DNA of 64,000 bases from Bradyrhizobium sp. Ai1a-2 (GTDB taxonomy: Bacteria > Pseudomonadota > Alphaproteobacteria > Rhizobiales > Xanthobacteraceae). The notes beneath the pieces are model-generated. The model saw nothing but the letters and a program-made list of their open reading frames with translations. It made no database searches and was not told the origin of the DNA. The stretch's first letter is position 1; each line of letters starts with the position of its first letter. Shown here one piece after another: positions 52,277 through 61,379 of this stretch. Where the stretch lies: positions 62,001 to 126,000 of the forward strand of contig NZ_AUEZ01000013.1 of the NCBI RefSeq assembly GCF_000426245.1. Reading direction: 5' to 3'. A program made the translations under genes and the position numbers.

Positions 52277-54328
52277 ATGCAACAGGCCTTCATTATCCGT
52301 CCCTTCGGTACCAAGAAGGACTCGGCCGGCAGAGAGGTCGACTTCGAACGTATTCATCTCGAGCTGATCGCCCGGGCCATCGAAGCGGTCGGCCTCGGCG
52401 GCGGCACGACCGGCAAGATCATTGATGCCGGCAACATTCGCGAGGACATGTTCGGCCTGATCCTCGAGGCCGATCTCGTCATTTGCGACATCACAGTCCA
52501 TAACGCCAACGTCTTCTACGAGTTGGGGATCCGGCACGCGCTCTGCAAGAAGGGTACTGTCTTGATCAAAGGCACACCTGTGGCGGACACCACGCCATTC
52601 GACATCCTGACCGATCGCTACCTCGAGTACAACGTCGACACCCCGGGTAAGAAGCTCGACGAATTGGTCGAAGTCATTCGAGCGACCCTGGCTAGTTCAC
52701 GTGAGACCGACAGCCCGATCTTCAAAATGCTGCCGACGCTGCCTGAACTTGATCCCGCGACGGTCCAGGTTGTGCCGATCGATTTCACGGAAGAGGTGGC
52801 GCGCGCGAAAGCGGCGAAGTCCGCTGGCTGGCTGCGGCTCCTGGCCTCCGAGGTGACCGATCAGCGTTTCCAGTGGCCGGCCCTGCGGGCCATTGGCAAG
52901 GCACAATGGCAGCTGGCCGACTATGTTGGCGCCAGGCGGACCTGGCTGCGTGTTCGAGAGGCCGTGCCCGACGACCTCGACGCCAATTTTGCATTAGCCA
53001 ATCTGCTCGAGCGGCAATATCGGGGCGAGAAGCGCGCTGAACTGCTTGAGGCATCGAATCAGGCCATCGCTGCCGTCCTGGCGGACAAGCGCTCGACCGC
53101 AGACCAACGCGCGGAGGCGCTGGCGTTGCATGGCCGGAATCTGAAGACGCTATGGCGGCTGGACTTCCAGTCGCTGAACACCGTCGCCGATCGGCGCGAG
53201 AAGGCCACGAACCGTAATCTTGTCCGCAGCTACGAGACCTATCGCAAAGCCTATCTCGTCGACCTGAATCATTTTTACTCGGGCCTCGCGGCCTTGCAGA
53301 TGGGCGTCATCGCTCTCGAATTGGCTCTCGATCCGCCGTGGCAAGACGCCTTCGAAGACAGCGAGCAGGCCACCGCCTATGAGAGCGAACTGAAGCGGCA
53401 GGTCGAGGCGCTCCGCTCGAGCGTGCGGCTTGCGGTTAACGCTGCTATCGAGCGGCTCGGCAAGGCGGGCAGCGACCGAGTTTGGGCAGATATCGGGCGA
53501 GCCGATCTGCTGTTCCTGACCGAAGAGCGCGATCAGCGCGTGGTCCAGGCCTACCGGGATGCCGTGCCGAAAAGCGATTCGTTTGCTTGGGACGCAGCGA
53601 AAGGGCAGCTGCAGCTGTTTGCCAGCCTTGGGATTCGGGCCGCGCGGGCGACACTCATCATTGGGGAATTGGACGCTTATGTCGAACCCACCAAGTCAGT
53701 TCCGGGTTTGCACCTCGTCGTCGCTGTCGGTCACCGCATTGACGAGCCCGGCCGCGCGGCCCCACGCTTCCCGGCCGATCGGGAGCAGCTAGCGTGTGCG
53801 TTGTTTCGAAGCGCTCTGGCGAAGCTGAAAGCATCCGGATCCGCGCTCCGAATCCTTGCTTCTGCCGCACCCGGTACGGACGTTATCGTTCACGAATTAT
53901 GCAACGAACTCGGTATCGAGAACTCGGTATGCCTGCCAATGCCTCAGGCGGATTTCGCCGGCAGCGTCTTCGGCGGCCTCGACGGCTGGCGGAGGCGGTT
54001 CTTCGAGCTCGTGAAGGATCGGCCGCCGCTCTGTTTGGGTGATCAGGTGGGGCTGCCGCGATGGCTGCAGGGGTCGGGTATCGATCCATGGGAGCGCGGC
54101 AATCGTTGGGTACTCGAGATGGCTCAGACTTCGGGCGCCAGCAAGATCACGCTTCTGGCACTCTGGGACGGCAATGCCACGGGGGACGCGCGCGGCGGCA
54201 CCGCGGATATGGTGCGGATTGCCGAAAAGACAGGTGTATTCGACGTGCAAGTTATTGATGCCGGTCAACTACTAACGACCGGCGGCCGAGCTACCCAGCC
54301 GACTTCACCGCCCGCAGGCGGTACCTGA
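52277..54328 (+). CDS. Deoxyribosyltransferase/TIR-like-TPR-SLOG-like fusion protein
   Basis: The 683-residue protein has three parts. Residues 1-130 are nucleoside 2-deoxyribosyltransferase-like (QQAFIIRPFGTKKDSAGREV; ADLVICDITVHNANVFYELG; IRHAL), the TIR-related fold often used as an NAD-directed effector. Residues about 150-470 are helical TPR-like repeats (LLASEVTDQRFQWPALRAIG; HFYSGLAALQMGVIALELAL) resembling the TRAFs-binding region of ASK-type proteins. Residues about 480-683 are a SLOG-like domain (GHRIDEPGR; SAAPGTDVIVHELCNELGI). The start at ATG 52277 has GAGGGGG nearby. It may link a sensor domain to a nucleotide-hydrolysing effector. Active-site residues other than D71, N79 and E82 are not judged. 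Confidence 0.8.
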   Translation: MQQAFIIRPFGTKKDSAGREVDFERIHLELIARAIEAVGLGGGTTGKIIDAGNIREDMFGLILEADLVICDITVHNANVFYELGIRHALCKKGTVLIKGTPVADTTPFDILTDRYLEYNVDTPGKKLDELVEVIRATLASSRETDSPIFKMLPTLPELDPATVQVVPIDFTEEVARAKAAKSAGWLRLLASEVTDQRFQWPALRAIGKAQWQLADYVGARRTWLRVREAVPDDLDANFALANLLERQYRGEKRAELLEASNQAIAAVLADKRSTADQRAEALALHGRNLKTLWRLDFQSLNTVADRREKATNRNLVRSYETYRKAYLVDLNHFYSGLAALQMGVIALELALDPPWQDAFEDSEQATAYESELKRQVEALRSSVRLAVNAAIERLGKAGSDRVWADIGRADLLFLTEERDQRVVQAYRDAVPKSDSFAWDAAKGQLQLFASLGIRAARATLIIGELDAYVEPTKSVPGLHLVVAVGHRIDEPGRAAPRFPADREQLACALFRSALAKLKASGSALRILASAAPGTDVIVHELCNELGIENSVCLPMPQADFAGSVFGGLDGWRRRFFELVKDRPPLCLGDQVGLPRWLQGSGIDPWERGNRWVLEMAQTSGASKITLLALWDGNATGDARGGTADMVRIAEKTGVFDVQVIDAGQLLTTGGRATQPTSPPAGGT

Positions 54329-54440
54329 ATGCAGATAATCGAGTGCGCGTCTGCACACAATGTCAACGCAAGATGAGTTGTGGGCAGCCTTAGACAACGA
54401 GCGGATCATAAGGCCGATATGTAGCAGCAAGGGGAAATCG

Positions 54441-55463
54441 ATGCCGAAACCTTACGCAACCATATTCATCCATGGACTCGCAAAGAAGCCTGCGCCCGAC
54501 AAGCTGAGGGAAATTTGGCTATGGGGCATCACCCGTGACAATCCCAACCCCGCTGTCTTTGCACCTCCGAACCGGGGCATCAATCTCGGCTCGCAAGGCA
54601 TTCCCTCGTTTTTCAATTATTATGCAGACGTGTTCTACGGCACGGATTACGAAACGGAGCTTCAATCATACTACGAAGCGGACGATGAACTGGCGATACT
54701 TGATGGCGAGCACCTGAATCGAATCGAACCGGGTTTGAAACTGCCGCAAGCGGTAACCCCCCGCGAGCGCGCTTTCCTGCGGAATTTCGAGGGAAAGCTT
54801 GGCGCAAGTGCTGTGCTTACAACACCACCTGCTACGATCGCAACGACGGCCGAGGCCGTACAACAATCAGATGGTGTATCGGATCTGGAAATCGCAAGCT
54901 GGCTGCCGATGGGCATCAAACAAGCGGTCATCAAGAAGGCCGCAATGGAGGCGTTTTACTTCCTTTTTGACAAGGAATACGTGCGGGCCGACGGTGCGCG
55001 ATTCATGGTGCGGCAGGAGCTGCGCAAGCGGCTGCTCGACGATTTGGCAAAGGCGAAGCAGGCCGGCGAGAAAATCGTTATCGTTTCGCACAGCATGGGC
55101 ACGATGGTCGCTTATGATGTGGCGCGCAATTGCCCGGAATGTCCGGCGATCGACACGTTGATCACGATCGGATCGCCGCTCGGCATCCGTGAAGTGCAGG
55201 ACGAACTCGTTGCGATCGATGCCGGGGCAGGTGGCGTCGACTTTCCGGCCGCAAAAGTACGTCGCTGGATCAATATCTACGATCCGCTCGATCCGGTTGC
55301 AGCGGCTGATCCGAAACTCGCCGGCGACTTTCGGGCAGTGGACGGCAAGAGCGTCGAGGACATCAAGGAATCAAATTGGGGTAGCTGGAGACATACCAGC
55401 ACGCATTACTTTGCGGGTACTCAGTTCCGTCGCGTGTTGCGTGAATCGATCGGGATTGCCTAG
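54441..55463 (+). CDS. Alpha/beta hydrolase, lipase-like effector candidate
   Basis: The 340-residue protein begins MPKPYATIFIHGLAKKPAPD (HG-oxyanion strand). It has IVIVSHSMGTMVAYDVARNC (nucleophile Ser about 218 in S-H-S-M-G), IYDPLDPVAAADPKLAG (likely acid D281 or D284) and SWRHTSTHYFAGTQF (His about 318 or 322). The insertion between 60 and 200 lengthens it relative to simple esterases. AAGGGGAAATC precedes ATG 54441. It lies 112 bases after the fusion gene and 2 bases before the protease gene, so the two are translationally coupled. Such hydrolases are used as membrane-lipid-cutting effectors in conflict systems. Confidence 0.82.
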   Translation: MPKPYATIFIHGLAKKPAPDKLREIWLWGITRDNPNPAVFAPPNRGINLGSQGIPSFFNYYADVFYGTDYETELQSYYEADDELAILDGEHLNRIEPGLKLPQAVTPRERAFLRNFEGKLGASAVLTTPPATIATTAEAVQQSDGVSDLEIASWLPMGIKQAVIKKAAMEAFYFLFDKEYVRADGARFMVRQELRKRLLDDLAKAKQAGEKIVIVSHSMGTMVAYDVARNCPECPAIDTLITIGSPLGIREVQDELVAIDAGAGGVDFPAAKVRRWINIYDPLDPVAAADPKLAGDFRAVDGKSVEDIKESNWGSWRHTSTHYFAGTQFRRVLRESIGIA

Positions 55464-55465
55464 CA

Positions 55466-57112
55466 ATGGATTACGAAATCATTGAGAAGCTCGCCGCAAC
55501 TCTCAAGAAGGGCATCCTTCCGGCGGCGCAGCCGCAGGATATCGATGCGGCGGTGCGGTTGATCGTTGAGAAATTGCCGGGCGCGCCGGTCGAAGATGTC
55601 CGGGCTGCGATGAGAGTGCTGAACGAACAGCGTCTGTTCGATCATACGCGGACGATCGGTCAGGCGTGGCACGGCGCCCGGCCCTTCGATGCTTCCGTTG
55701 CCAAGCGTTACGCGCAGGCGCTCATCGATCTCTTCGAGCTCGAGCCTGCCGAGAAGTTGCTGACCGATGCGCTTGGCAAGGCACGCAAACCTGAAGCGGG
55801 TGCGCAGGCAAAAAGCGAAATTCCGGAGTTCCTCGGTTTGCTCGGGCGCATCGAGAAACAGCGATTTGTGAAAACTCACGATCTGGATCGTCTTGTCAGC
55901 GCTACCGACCGTTATCTCGAGCAATTGAGTGAAGAACATAGCAGGAACGATCGGTTCTGGCACGCGATCAACGTGATTGCGCTCGCGTCTCGGGAAAAGG
56001 AGGCCAAGGTCGCGCCAACACATCGAAAGACACCGATGCCGCGCCCTGAGGATGTGCGCGACAGAATGAGCGTGCTTTACAAGGATACGCCGGACAATCT
56101 GTGGGTGCCAGCGACAGCATCGGAGGCGTGCCTTGCGTTGGAAGACTGCGACGCCGCCGAGCTATGGCTCTACCGGTTTTTGCACCACCCGTATGTGCTG
56201 CCTTTCAATATACAAAGCTACGATCGCCAGCTTCGTGAGATCTGGGGCGGTAATCCTGCGGGAGATGGCGCGCGCTGCGTCGACCGGCTCTCGCGCATCA
56301 TAGCGCAGCATATCATACGCACTCAGGCGCAGTTCACGATCTCGACCGCAGCGATACCGGTTCTCAAAAAGGCGCTCGATGCGGCAGACGGTCTGGAGAA
56401 GAATTTTCTTGGCGAACGCACGTTCAGCCTCGCAAATGTGAGGGACATGCTCGCCGCGTGCAAATCCATTGGATGCGTGACGAATAAGACCGGGGCACGG
56501 CTGGGCACCGGTTTCCTGATTGCAGGCGAATGGCTGGGTCTTGCAGCTGCAGGTCCGGTGTTCGTCACCAATGCGCATGTGATTAGCGAGACTGTGCCAA
56601 AGGCGATTTCTCCTGGCAATGCGCTCGTAACGTTCGAAGTGGAGTCCGAGCTCGCCGGGCTTCCCGTCAATTATGCGGTGAAAGAAATGGTCTTCACGTC
56701 TCCGCCTGCCAAACTCGGTACTTCCGACCCGAAGGGGCTCGACGTATCGGTCGTCACGCTGAAGCCTGTCGGACGAGCAGAACCCCATTTCACAAGTCTC
56801 GCAGCAGCCAATTCGCTTCCGCTCATCGAGAGCAAAGCGAGAGCATATGTTATCGGCCACCCGCTCGGCGGTGGCCTGCAAATCTCGCTACATGACAGCG
56901 TTCTGCTCGATATCGACGACGCAGAGCGTCTCGTGCACTATCGCACGCCAACGGATCCGGCGAGCTCGGGAAGCCCGGTTTTTAATACGGAGTGGCAGGT
57001 CATCGGACTCCATCACGGCGGCTCCGAGAAAACACCAAGGCTGCACGGTGCCGGAGATTACGAAGCGAACGAAGCCATATCGTTGTCCGCGATACGAGCA
57101 GCCATGCAATAG
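55466..57112 (+). CDS. TPR-like-trypsin-like serine protease
   Basis: The 548-residue protein has an N-terminal helical part (about 1-310) that looks like the TPR/TRAFs-binding-like repeats of the upstream fusion (DRFWHAINVIALASREKEAK; NLWVPATASEACLALEDCDA). A chymotrypsin-fold protease at about 335-548 follows, with the triad visible: H371 in VFVTNAHVISET, D427 in GLDVSVVTLKP and S503 in PASSGSPVFNTEW. No signal peptide is present, so it acts inside the cell, which suits a regulated suicide or sensor protease. Start ATG 55466 is two bases after the hydrolase stop. This pairing suggests a protease-activated switch. Confidence 0.85.
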   Translation: MDYEIIEKLAATLKKGILPAAQPQDIDAAVRLIVEKLPGAPVEDVRAAMRVLNEQRLFDHTRTIGQAWHGARPFDASVAKRYAQALIDLFELEPAEKLLTDALGKARKPEAGAQAKSEIPEFLGLLGRIEKQRFVKTHDLDRLVSATDRYLEQLSEEHSRNDRFWHAINVIALASREKEAKVAPTHRKTPMPRPEDVRDRMSVLYKDTPDNLWVPATASEACLALEDCDAAELWLYRFLHHPYVLPFNIQSYDRQLREIWGGNPAGDGARCVDRLSRIIAQHIIRTQAQFTISTAAIPVLKKALDAADGLEKNFLGERTFSLANVRDMLAACKSIGCVTNKTGARLGTGFLIAGEWLGLAAAGPVFVTNAHVISETVPKAISPGNALVTFEVESELAGLPVNYAVKEMVFTSPPAKLGTSDPKGLDVSVVTLKPVGRAEPHFTSLAAANSLPLIESKARAYVIGHPLGGGLQISLHDSVLLDIDDAERLVHYRTPTDPASSGSPVFNTEWQVIGLHHGGSEKTPRLHGAGDYEANEAISLSAIRAAMQ

Positions 57113-57201
57113 AGACTTGCGGCGTCCCCCAGATGATGCAGCCGCTGCCAGGAAGCGTTTGAGTGTAGAGCAAGGTCTGCGCGACAGGGCGCGCTATTGC
57201 C

Positions 57202-57300
57202 ATGGGTGACATTTTCCTGAGCTACACCCATGCAGACGAGCTGCACGCGCGGCCCATCGTTGAGCTTCTTGAATCGCAGGGGGCTTGCGCTGGAACAGTG
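57202..57300 (+). pseudogene. Broken TIR domain N-terminus
   Basis: The frame reads MGDIFLSYTHADELHARPIV ELLESQG, the start of a TIR domain (D-I-F-L-S-Y), then departs from the TIR pattern after about 30 residues. The expected W-x-W-D loop and catalytic Glu are missing. It sits 89 bases after the protease gene and before the relaxase relic. It is probably the decayed last gene of the row. Confidence 0.65.
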
Positions 57301-57451
57301 GGGAGCGCGGTTTGGCGGACTCGAAGGGCCGGAATGACAGGCTTCAGCGGACCGATTTTATCGGATGGCGACGAACTTTTTCGCCGCGAGTTCGCGAGGC
57401 CAGACCAGTTTCATCTTTGGGATGCCGCCGCCGAGTTGATGACGGGGCCTT

Positions 57452-57829
57452 TCAGTGTGACGTTACGATGGCGCCAATGCTGTTCGGCCTTTTCGGCCGA
57501 AAGGTCTTTGTGGCCACGCCGACTGCCAGCTCCGCTCGTCCGCCGTTCGCACTGAGGAGACTACCTACACCGGTCGCAAAGGCGAGCGTCTGGCCGTGGC
57601 CGGACGGCGTTACGGCAGCCACCTCGATATCCTCACCGACGATCCGTCCGTCGCGCCTCAGTCCGACGCGAACCTCGTCATTAAGAGCCCGCACCTGCGC
57701 GTTGGTCTTGGCGATCAACAGATCGAGGGGGTCGACACCGCGCGCCGGGCGTTCTCCCAGGCATCGACCACACGTGTGACGGTCGCTTTTCGCCGGCCGC
57801 AAACCGCGCTCCTCGACGCTAGGCGGCAA
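57452..57829 (-). pseudogene. TraA-type conjugal relaxase/helicase fragment
   Basis: The reverse frame contains LDLLIAKTNAQVRALNDEVR then VGLRRDGRIVGEDIEVAAVT, followed by PSGHGQTLAFATG. This is the region downstream of the helicase motifs in TraA relaxases of plasmids and integrative elements (D-x-L-I-x-x-x-T-N-A-x-V-R-x-L-N). The flanks do not continue the protein. It marks decay of a conjugative element at the right edge of the island. The gap from 57830 to 58003 shows no gene. Confidence 0.65.
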
Positions 57830-58003
57830 AGGACGCTGTCGTGATGCCCACAGTCCCGATAGGCCTTCGCGCGGCGCGCATGCAAGCTAAATTCGGGCAA
57901 AGCCGCCGCTAATACTAGTTGAGCGGTGGCGTTAATGCGCCTTTTCTGGCGTTGCAATTTGTGATTGAATGTTGTTTTCAAAAGTTCATTTTGGAGCCTG
58001 ATT

Positions 58004-58813
58004 ATGCGTCGATTGCTGCTTGCGCTATTGACCGGTCTGTTCACGCCGTCGCTTGCCGCCGCTTGGGGCGACACTGGTCACAAGGTCGTATGCGAGATAG
58101 CATTCCGCCTCGCGCTGCCCGAGGTGCGATCGGAGATCCGGCGCCTGATGAAGGGCGACGAGCGCTACGACTTCTTCCGGGACGCGTGCATCTTTCCAGA
58201 CCATCCACGCACGCGTGACACCGAGCACTACGTGAACCTCGCGAGGACGGCGAAGGGGATCGACACGCAATCGTGCCCGCAAGCGCCGAAGTGCGTGCTT
58301 TCGGCAATCGAAAGCGACATGGCCGTCCTCTCATCGTCGGCCGACGATGAGAGGAAGCTGACGGCACTGAAGTATCTGGGCCATTGGATCGGTGACCTGC
58401 ATCAGCCGCTTCACGTGTCGTTTGCCGACGATAGGGGCGGTAATAGCGTCTCGATCAACGGCGAGTGCTCGCCGAACCTGCATTCCGCCTGGGATACGTG
58501 CCTCGTGCTCAAGGCGGTCGGCGAAGATCCCGTGCTGGCGGCGTCCGATATCGTCAAGTCGATCACGCCGGCGCAACAGGAACTCTGGACGCAGGCCTCT
58601 GATCCTCGAGACTGGGCCAACGAGTCCTTTGCCATCACGGTAGCCGTGACGACGCAATATTGCCGCCGGCAAGGCGCCTCATGCAATCAACCAGCCGACG
58701 ATATTGTCATCGACGAGGCTTATATCCAGGCGAACCGCGAGATCGTTCGTACCCAGCTCGCAAAGGCCGGCATTCGTCTTGCTCGCGTTCTGGACAAGGT
58801 ACTCCGGCCATGA
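58004..58813 (+). CDS. S1/P1-type secreted nuclease
   Basis: The 269-residue protein has a signal peptide (RRLLLALLTGLFTPSLAAA) and a mature N-terminus beginning W-G-D-T-G-H-K, where Trp and His are zinc ligands. DTEHYVNLART, KYLGHWIGDLHQPLHVSFAD (three His and Asp ligands) and DRGGNSVSINGE, NLHSAWDTC complete the trinuclear zinc site of S1-P1 nucleases, which cut single-stranded nucleic acids and dephosphorylate 3'-nucleotides. ATG 58004 is preferred; the frame begins earlier at 57965. Its stop overlaps the next gene by four bases. It acts in the periplasm or outside the cell. Confidence 0.92.
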   Translation: MRRLLLALLTGLFTPSLAAAWGDTGHKVVCEIAFRLALPEVRSEIRRLMKGDERYDFFRDACIFPDHPRTRDTEHYVNLARTAKGIDTQSCPQAPKCVLSAIESDMAVLSSSADDERKLTALKYLGHWIGDLHQPLHVSFADDRGGNSVSINGECSPNLHSAWDTCLVLKAVGEDPVLAASDIVKSITPAQQELWTQASDPRDWANESFAITVAVTTQYCRRQGASCNQPADDIVIDEAYIQANREIVRTQLAKAGIRLARVLDKVLRP

Positions 58814-59790
58814 AGAATTTCGATGCGGACGCTCGAAGGCCGCATCGATGTGCCGCGGTCCGGGAAACCATCGCGGCGGTCGCGGTCGCCGCGATGGTCG
58901 GTCTGCCAACAGCGGCAACCGCGGGCGGCATCGAAATAGACGCGCGCGAATACAAGCTTCTGCTGACTCCGGAGCATTTCGCCGGCGATCCCGGCGTGCG
59001 CGCAGCGGAATTCTGGGATGGACAGCTCAAGCCGATCATCGCCGCACATCTGGACCCTCGCGAAAACGGTGATAGCCGCGCAAAGAAGTCCTTCTCACTT
59101 CACCATCAGCGCAAAGTCTCCTTCAAGGACACGGCGGACTGCATTCTAAGCGCGGCTGGTTTCTCTTATCGCGAACGAGCGGATATGGCCGCCGGGGTGG
59201 CACCGGCCGCCAATATCGAGACGACGCTTAAATTCCGGAGTCCAGATGTATTCCTCTCTACGACGTCGCGCTTCGAAGGACGCGAGAACGCCAAGTCCAA
59301 GCTCGAGGAGGATATCTCGATCGCACAAGGGGGCGCGATCCGGAGCGGCTATTCCTACTCAGTTACACAGAAGCGCCGTGCCGCCCAGCCGGCTATCTCG
59401 CTTCGAACCGCCGTCGAGGCCTATCCCGGGTCGCTTCGATTGCTCGAGAGCCTTTCTGGCGATGCGCCGCAACCTGAGGCTGGGCTGGTCTCCGGACCGG
59501 TCTTTGCGGAGCTCGTCTACAGCAAGGCACAGGTCGATCTCGGAAACGATACCGACGCAGAGTTCGATCTAACTCTCTGGTATCCATCGGAAGCCACCGA
59601 TCGCCGCAGGCCCGCCGTCGTTGAGATTTCCTATAGTTACGATACCGAAAAAGGGCAGGTGGATGGCAAGGTCGCACTCCGCGGCGTGAAACTGTTCGCG
59701 GCGCTGCGCAAAGAGCTATCCGCATGGATTGCACCGGGTAGTCAGAGCAAGACCTCACGCGCTCTTCCGAGCGGGTGTCACGAGAATTGA
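58810..59790 (+). CDS. Secreted protein of unknown function coupled to the S1/P1 nuclease
   Basis: The 326-residue protein begins MKNFDADARRPHRCAAVRET with a twin-basic N-terminus and a hydrophobic segment (IAAVAVAAMVGLPTAATAGG, signal). The mature part contains DAREYKLLLTPEHFAGDPGV, YSVTQKRRAAQPAISLRTAV, EFDLTLWYPSEATDRRRPAV and ends in a Ser/Arg tail. I recognise no domain. Its ATG overlaps the TGA of the nuclease gene (ATGA), implying co-translation and a shared secretion role, perhaps as a partner or regulator of the nuclease. Confidence 0.8.
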   Translation: MKNFDADARRPHRCAAVRETIAAVAVAAMVGLPTAATAGGIEIDAREYKLLLTPEHFAGDPGVRAAEFWDGQLKPIIAAHLDPRENGDSRAKKSFSLHHQRKVSFKDTADCILSAAGFSYRERADMAAGVAPAANIETTLKFRSPDVFLSTTSRFEGRENAKSKLEEDISIAQGGAIRSGYSYSVTQKRRAAQPAISLRTAVEAYPGSLRLLESLSGDAPQPEAGLVSGPVFAELVYSKAQVDLGNDTDAEFDLTLWYPSEATDRRRPAVVEISYSYDTEKGQVDGKVALRGVKLFAALRKELSAWIAPGSQSKTSRALPSGCHEN

Positions 59791-59826
59791 GCGCGTCGAG
59801 GCGAAGTCGAATATAGCCTTACTCGC

Positions 59827-61363
59827 CTACGGCTCACGAGTCATTGCTCGGCGGCTACGATATTTCGCGGTCCCCGGAATGTAGTCGTCCTTCGCCCATC
59901 GAGCATCAGGTTGAAGGTTGTATGTAGTGATGCTGCCTGTGGCGTGCATCCGTTCCCAGATAGCCCGTGCCCTGTAATGCTCGTACAGGCGTAGAAACTC
60001 GGCCATGTACGTGCGCGCTATCGATTGGCTGCCCCGGATTTCGAGGATGTTCTCGTCGTTGTTGTAGAGGGAGGAGCCTGACATGTTCGCCGAGCCGCTG
60101 AAGATGACCGGCGCCGACGTCTCTCCGTCGATCACGATAAATTTGTGGTGGATCAGAACGGGCGGGTAACCGGGATATCGTTCCCCAGGAAATAGCTCCT
60201 TCTCGACCCAGAAACCCTCCGGAGGTTCGCCGTACCACGACTTGTCAAAGACATCTTTCTGTTCGCGGGAACGATGATAAAGCTCGACATTGGCTCGCAC
60301 ATCGGCGCGGCTGTCGTCCGCGCCGTCTTTGGGTTGGGTAATATTGTTGACCAGGCCGAACATCATCTTGCCGTTGTCGCCCGCCGCGAAGCAGGCATCC
60401 CGCAAGAGGTCATCGGTCGGCGTGAACAAGCAGAACAGCACGGATGACCGCGACGAGTGGATGGCTTGCACGATCGCATCCATCGAAATGCGCGCGGGGT
60501 CCTTCTCGGGCGAGAAGAATGCACGAATCCCCGCCGATCCTACCGTCTCCATCGGCGTCCAGTCGGCACCCGCACCGATATTCCCCATGGTCGGATTTTC
60601 CTTCAACCGGTCAACCCGCTCTTGATAGTGAGCGGCGAGGGCGGAAGACGCGAAGGTGTGGACCACGTTAGCCTGGCTCGTAAGTCCGCCGGTTGTGAAA
60701 TTGGCCGATCCGCATAACAGGGAGGCCGGGCCGTCGGCCGTGTGCGCGATAAGGATCTTGTTGTGCATGATCTTGCCGCGCGTCCGGTCGTACAACTTGA
60801 CCTTCCTATTGGGCTTTAGCCAATCCTTTATGGGTTGATTGGGAAATACCTTCTCAAATATCCTCGTCGCTGAGTTTCCCGCCACTCGCCTTGCGTAGCT
60901 GCTCTACTTTCTTGGCGAAGGCCTGGGAGCTTACGACCGCCCTGTTGAAGTAGCTGCCAATACCATCGACGACGTGCAAAGGTAATTCGACGTCGATGCT
61001 CGCGCTGTCTGCATCGACGAGGCCGAACTGATCGGGTTTGCCGACGACCGGCGCGATCACATAGGTAAACTTGGATCCGGGCTGATCTTCATCGATCCTG
61101 GCGTCCCACCACATGAATTTCTGAATGGGCGCCCGCTCGGTCGGCAGATCGTGGCCGTCCGGCGCTGGACCGTCGAAACCAAGGCGATTGGGGAGCCAAT
61201 TCCATTTCTTGCCATCGATCGTGACCGGTGCGTCCCCGGATCGAAATGGCGGTGTCCGCCGGATGGCGAAGCCCAGAAAGTCTTTCCGGTCGGCTCCATC
61301 TGGCCAATCCATCGCAAGTAACACGAGGGTGGGAGAAAGATAGCTGCGGGCGATCACCTTCAA
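59827..61363 (-). pseudogene. Phospholipase D-like protein, apparently frameshifted
   Basis: The first part uses TTG 61363 with GGAG six bases ahead and reads LKVIARSYLSPTLVLLAMDW ... SGGKLSDEDI, stopping at 60854. The second frame (from about 60885) has HKD-type motifs MHNKILIAHTADGPASLLCG then SANFT, and VLIHHKFIVIDGETSAPVIF then SGSANMS. The second is a canonical H-x-K-x4-D; the first lacks Asp at that spacing. Removing one base in the T-run at 60856-60858 fuses the frames as DEDI-EKVFPNQ. Members are secreted or cytosolic phosphodiesterases acting on nucleic acid or lipid. The gene follows the EEP-HAD gene by 16 bases. Confidence 0.8.
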
Positions 61364-61379
61364 TTGACTCTCCGCGCGG

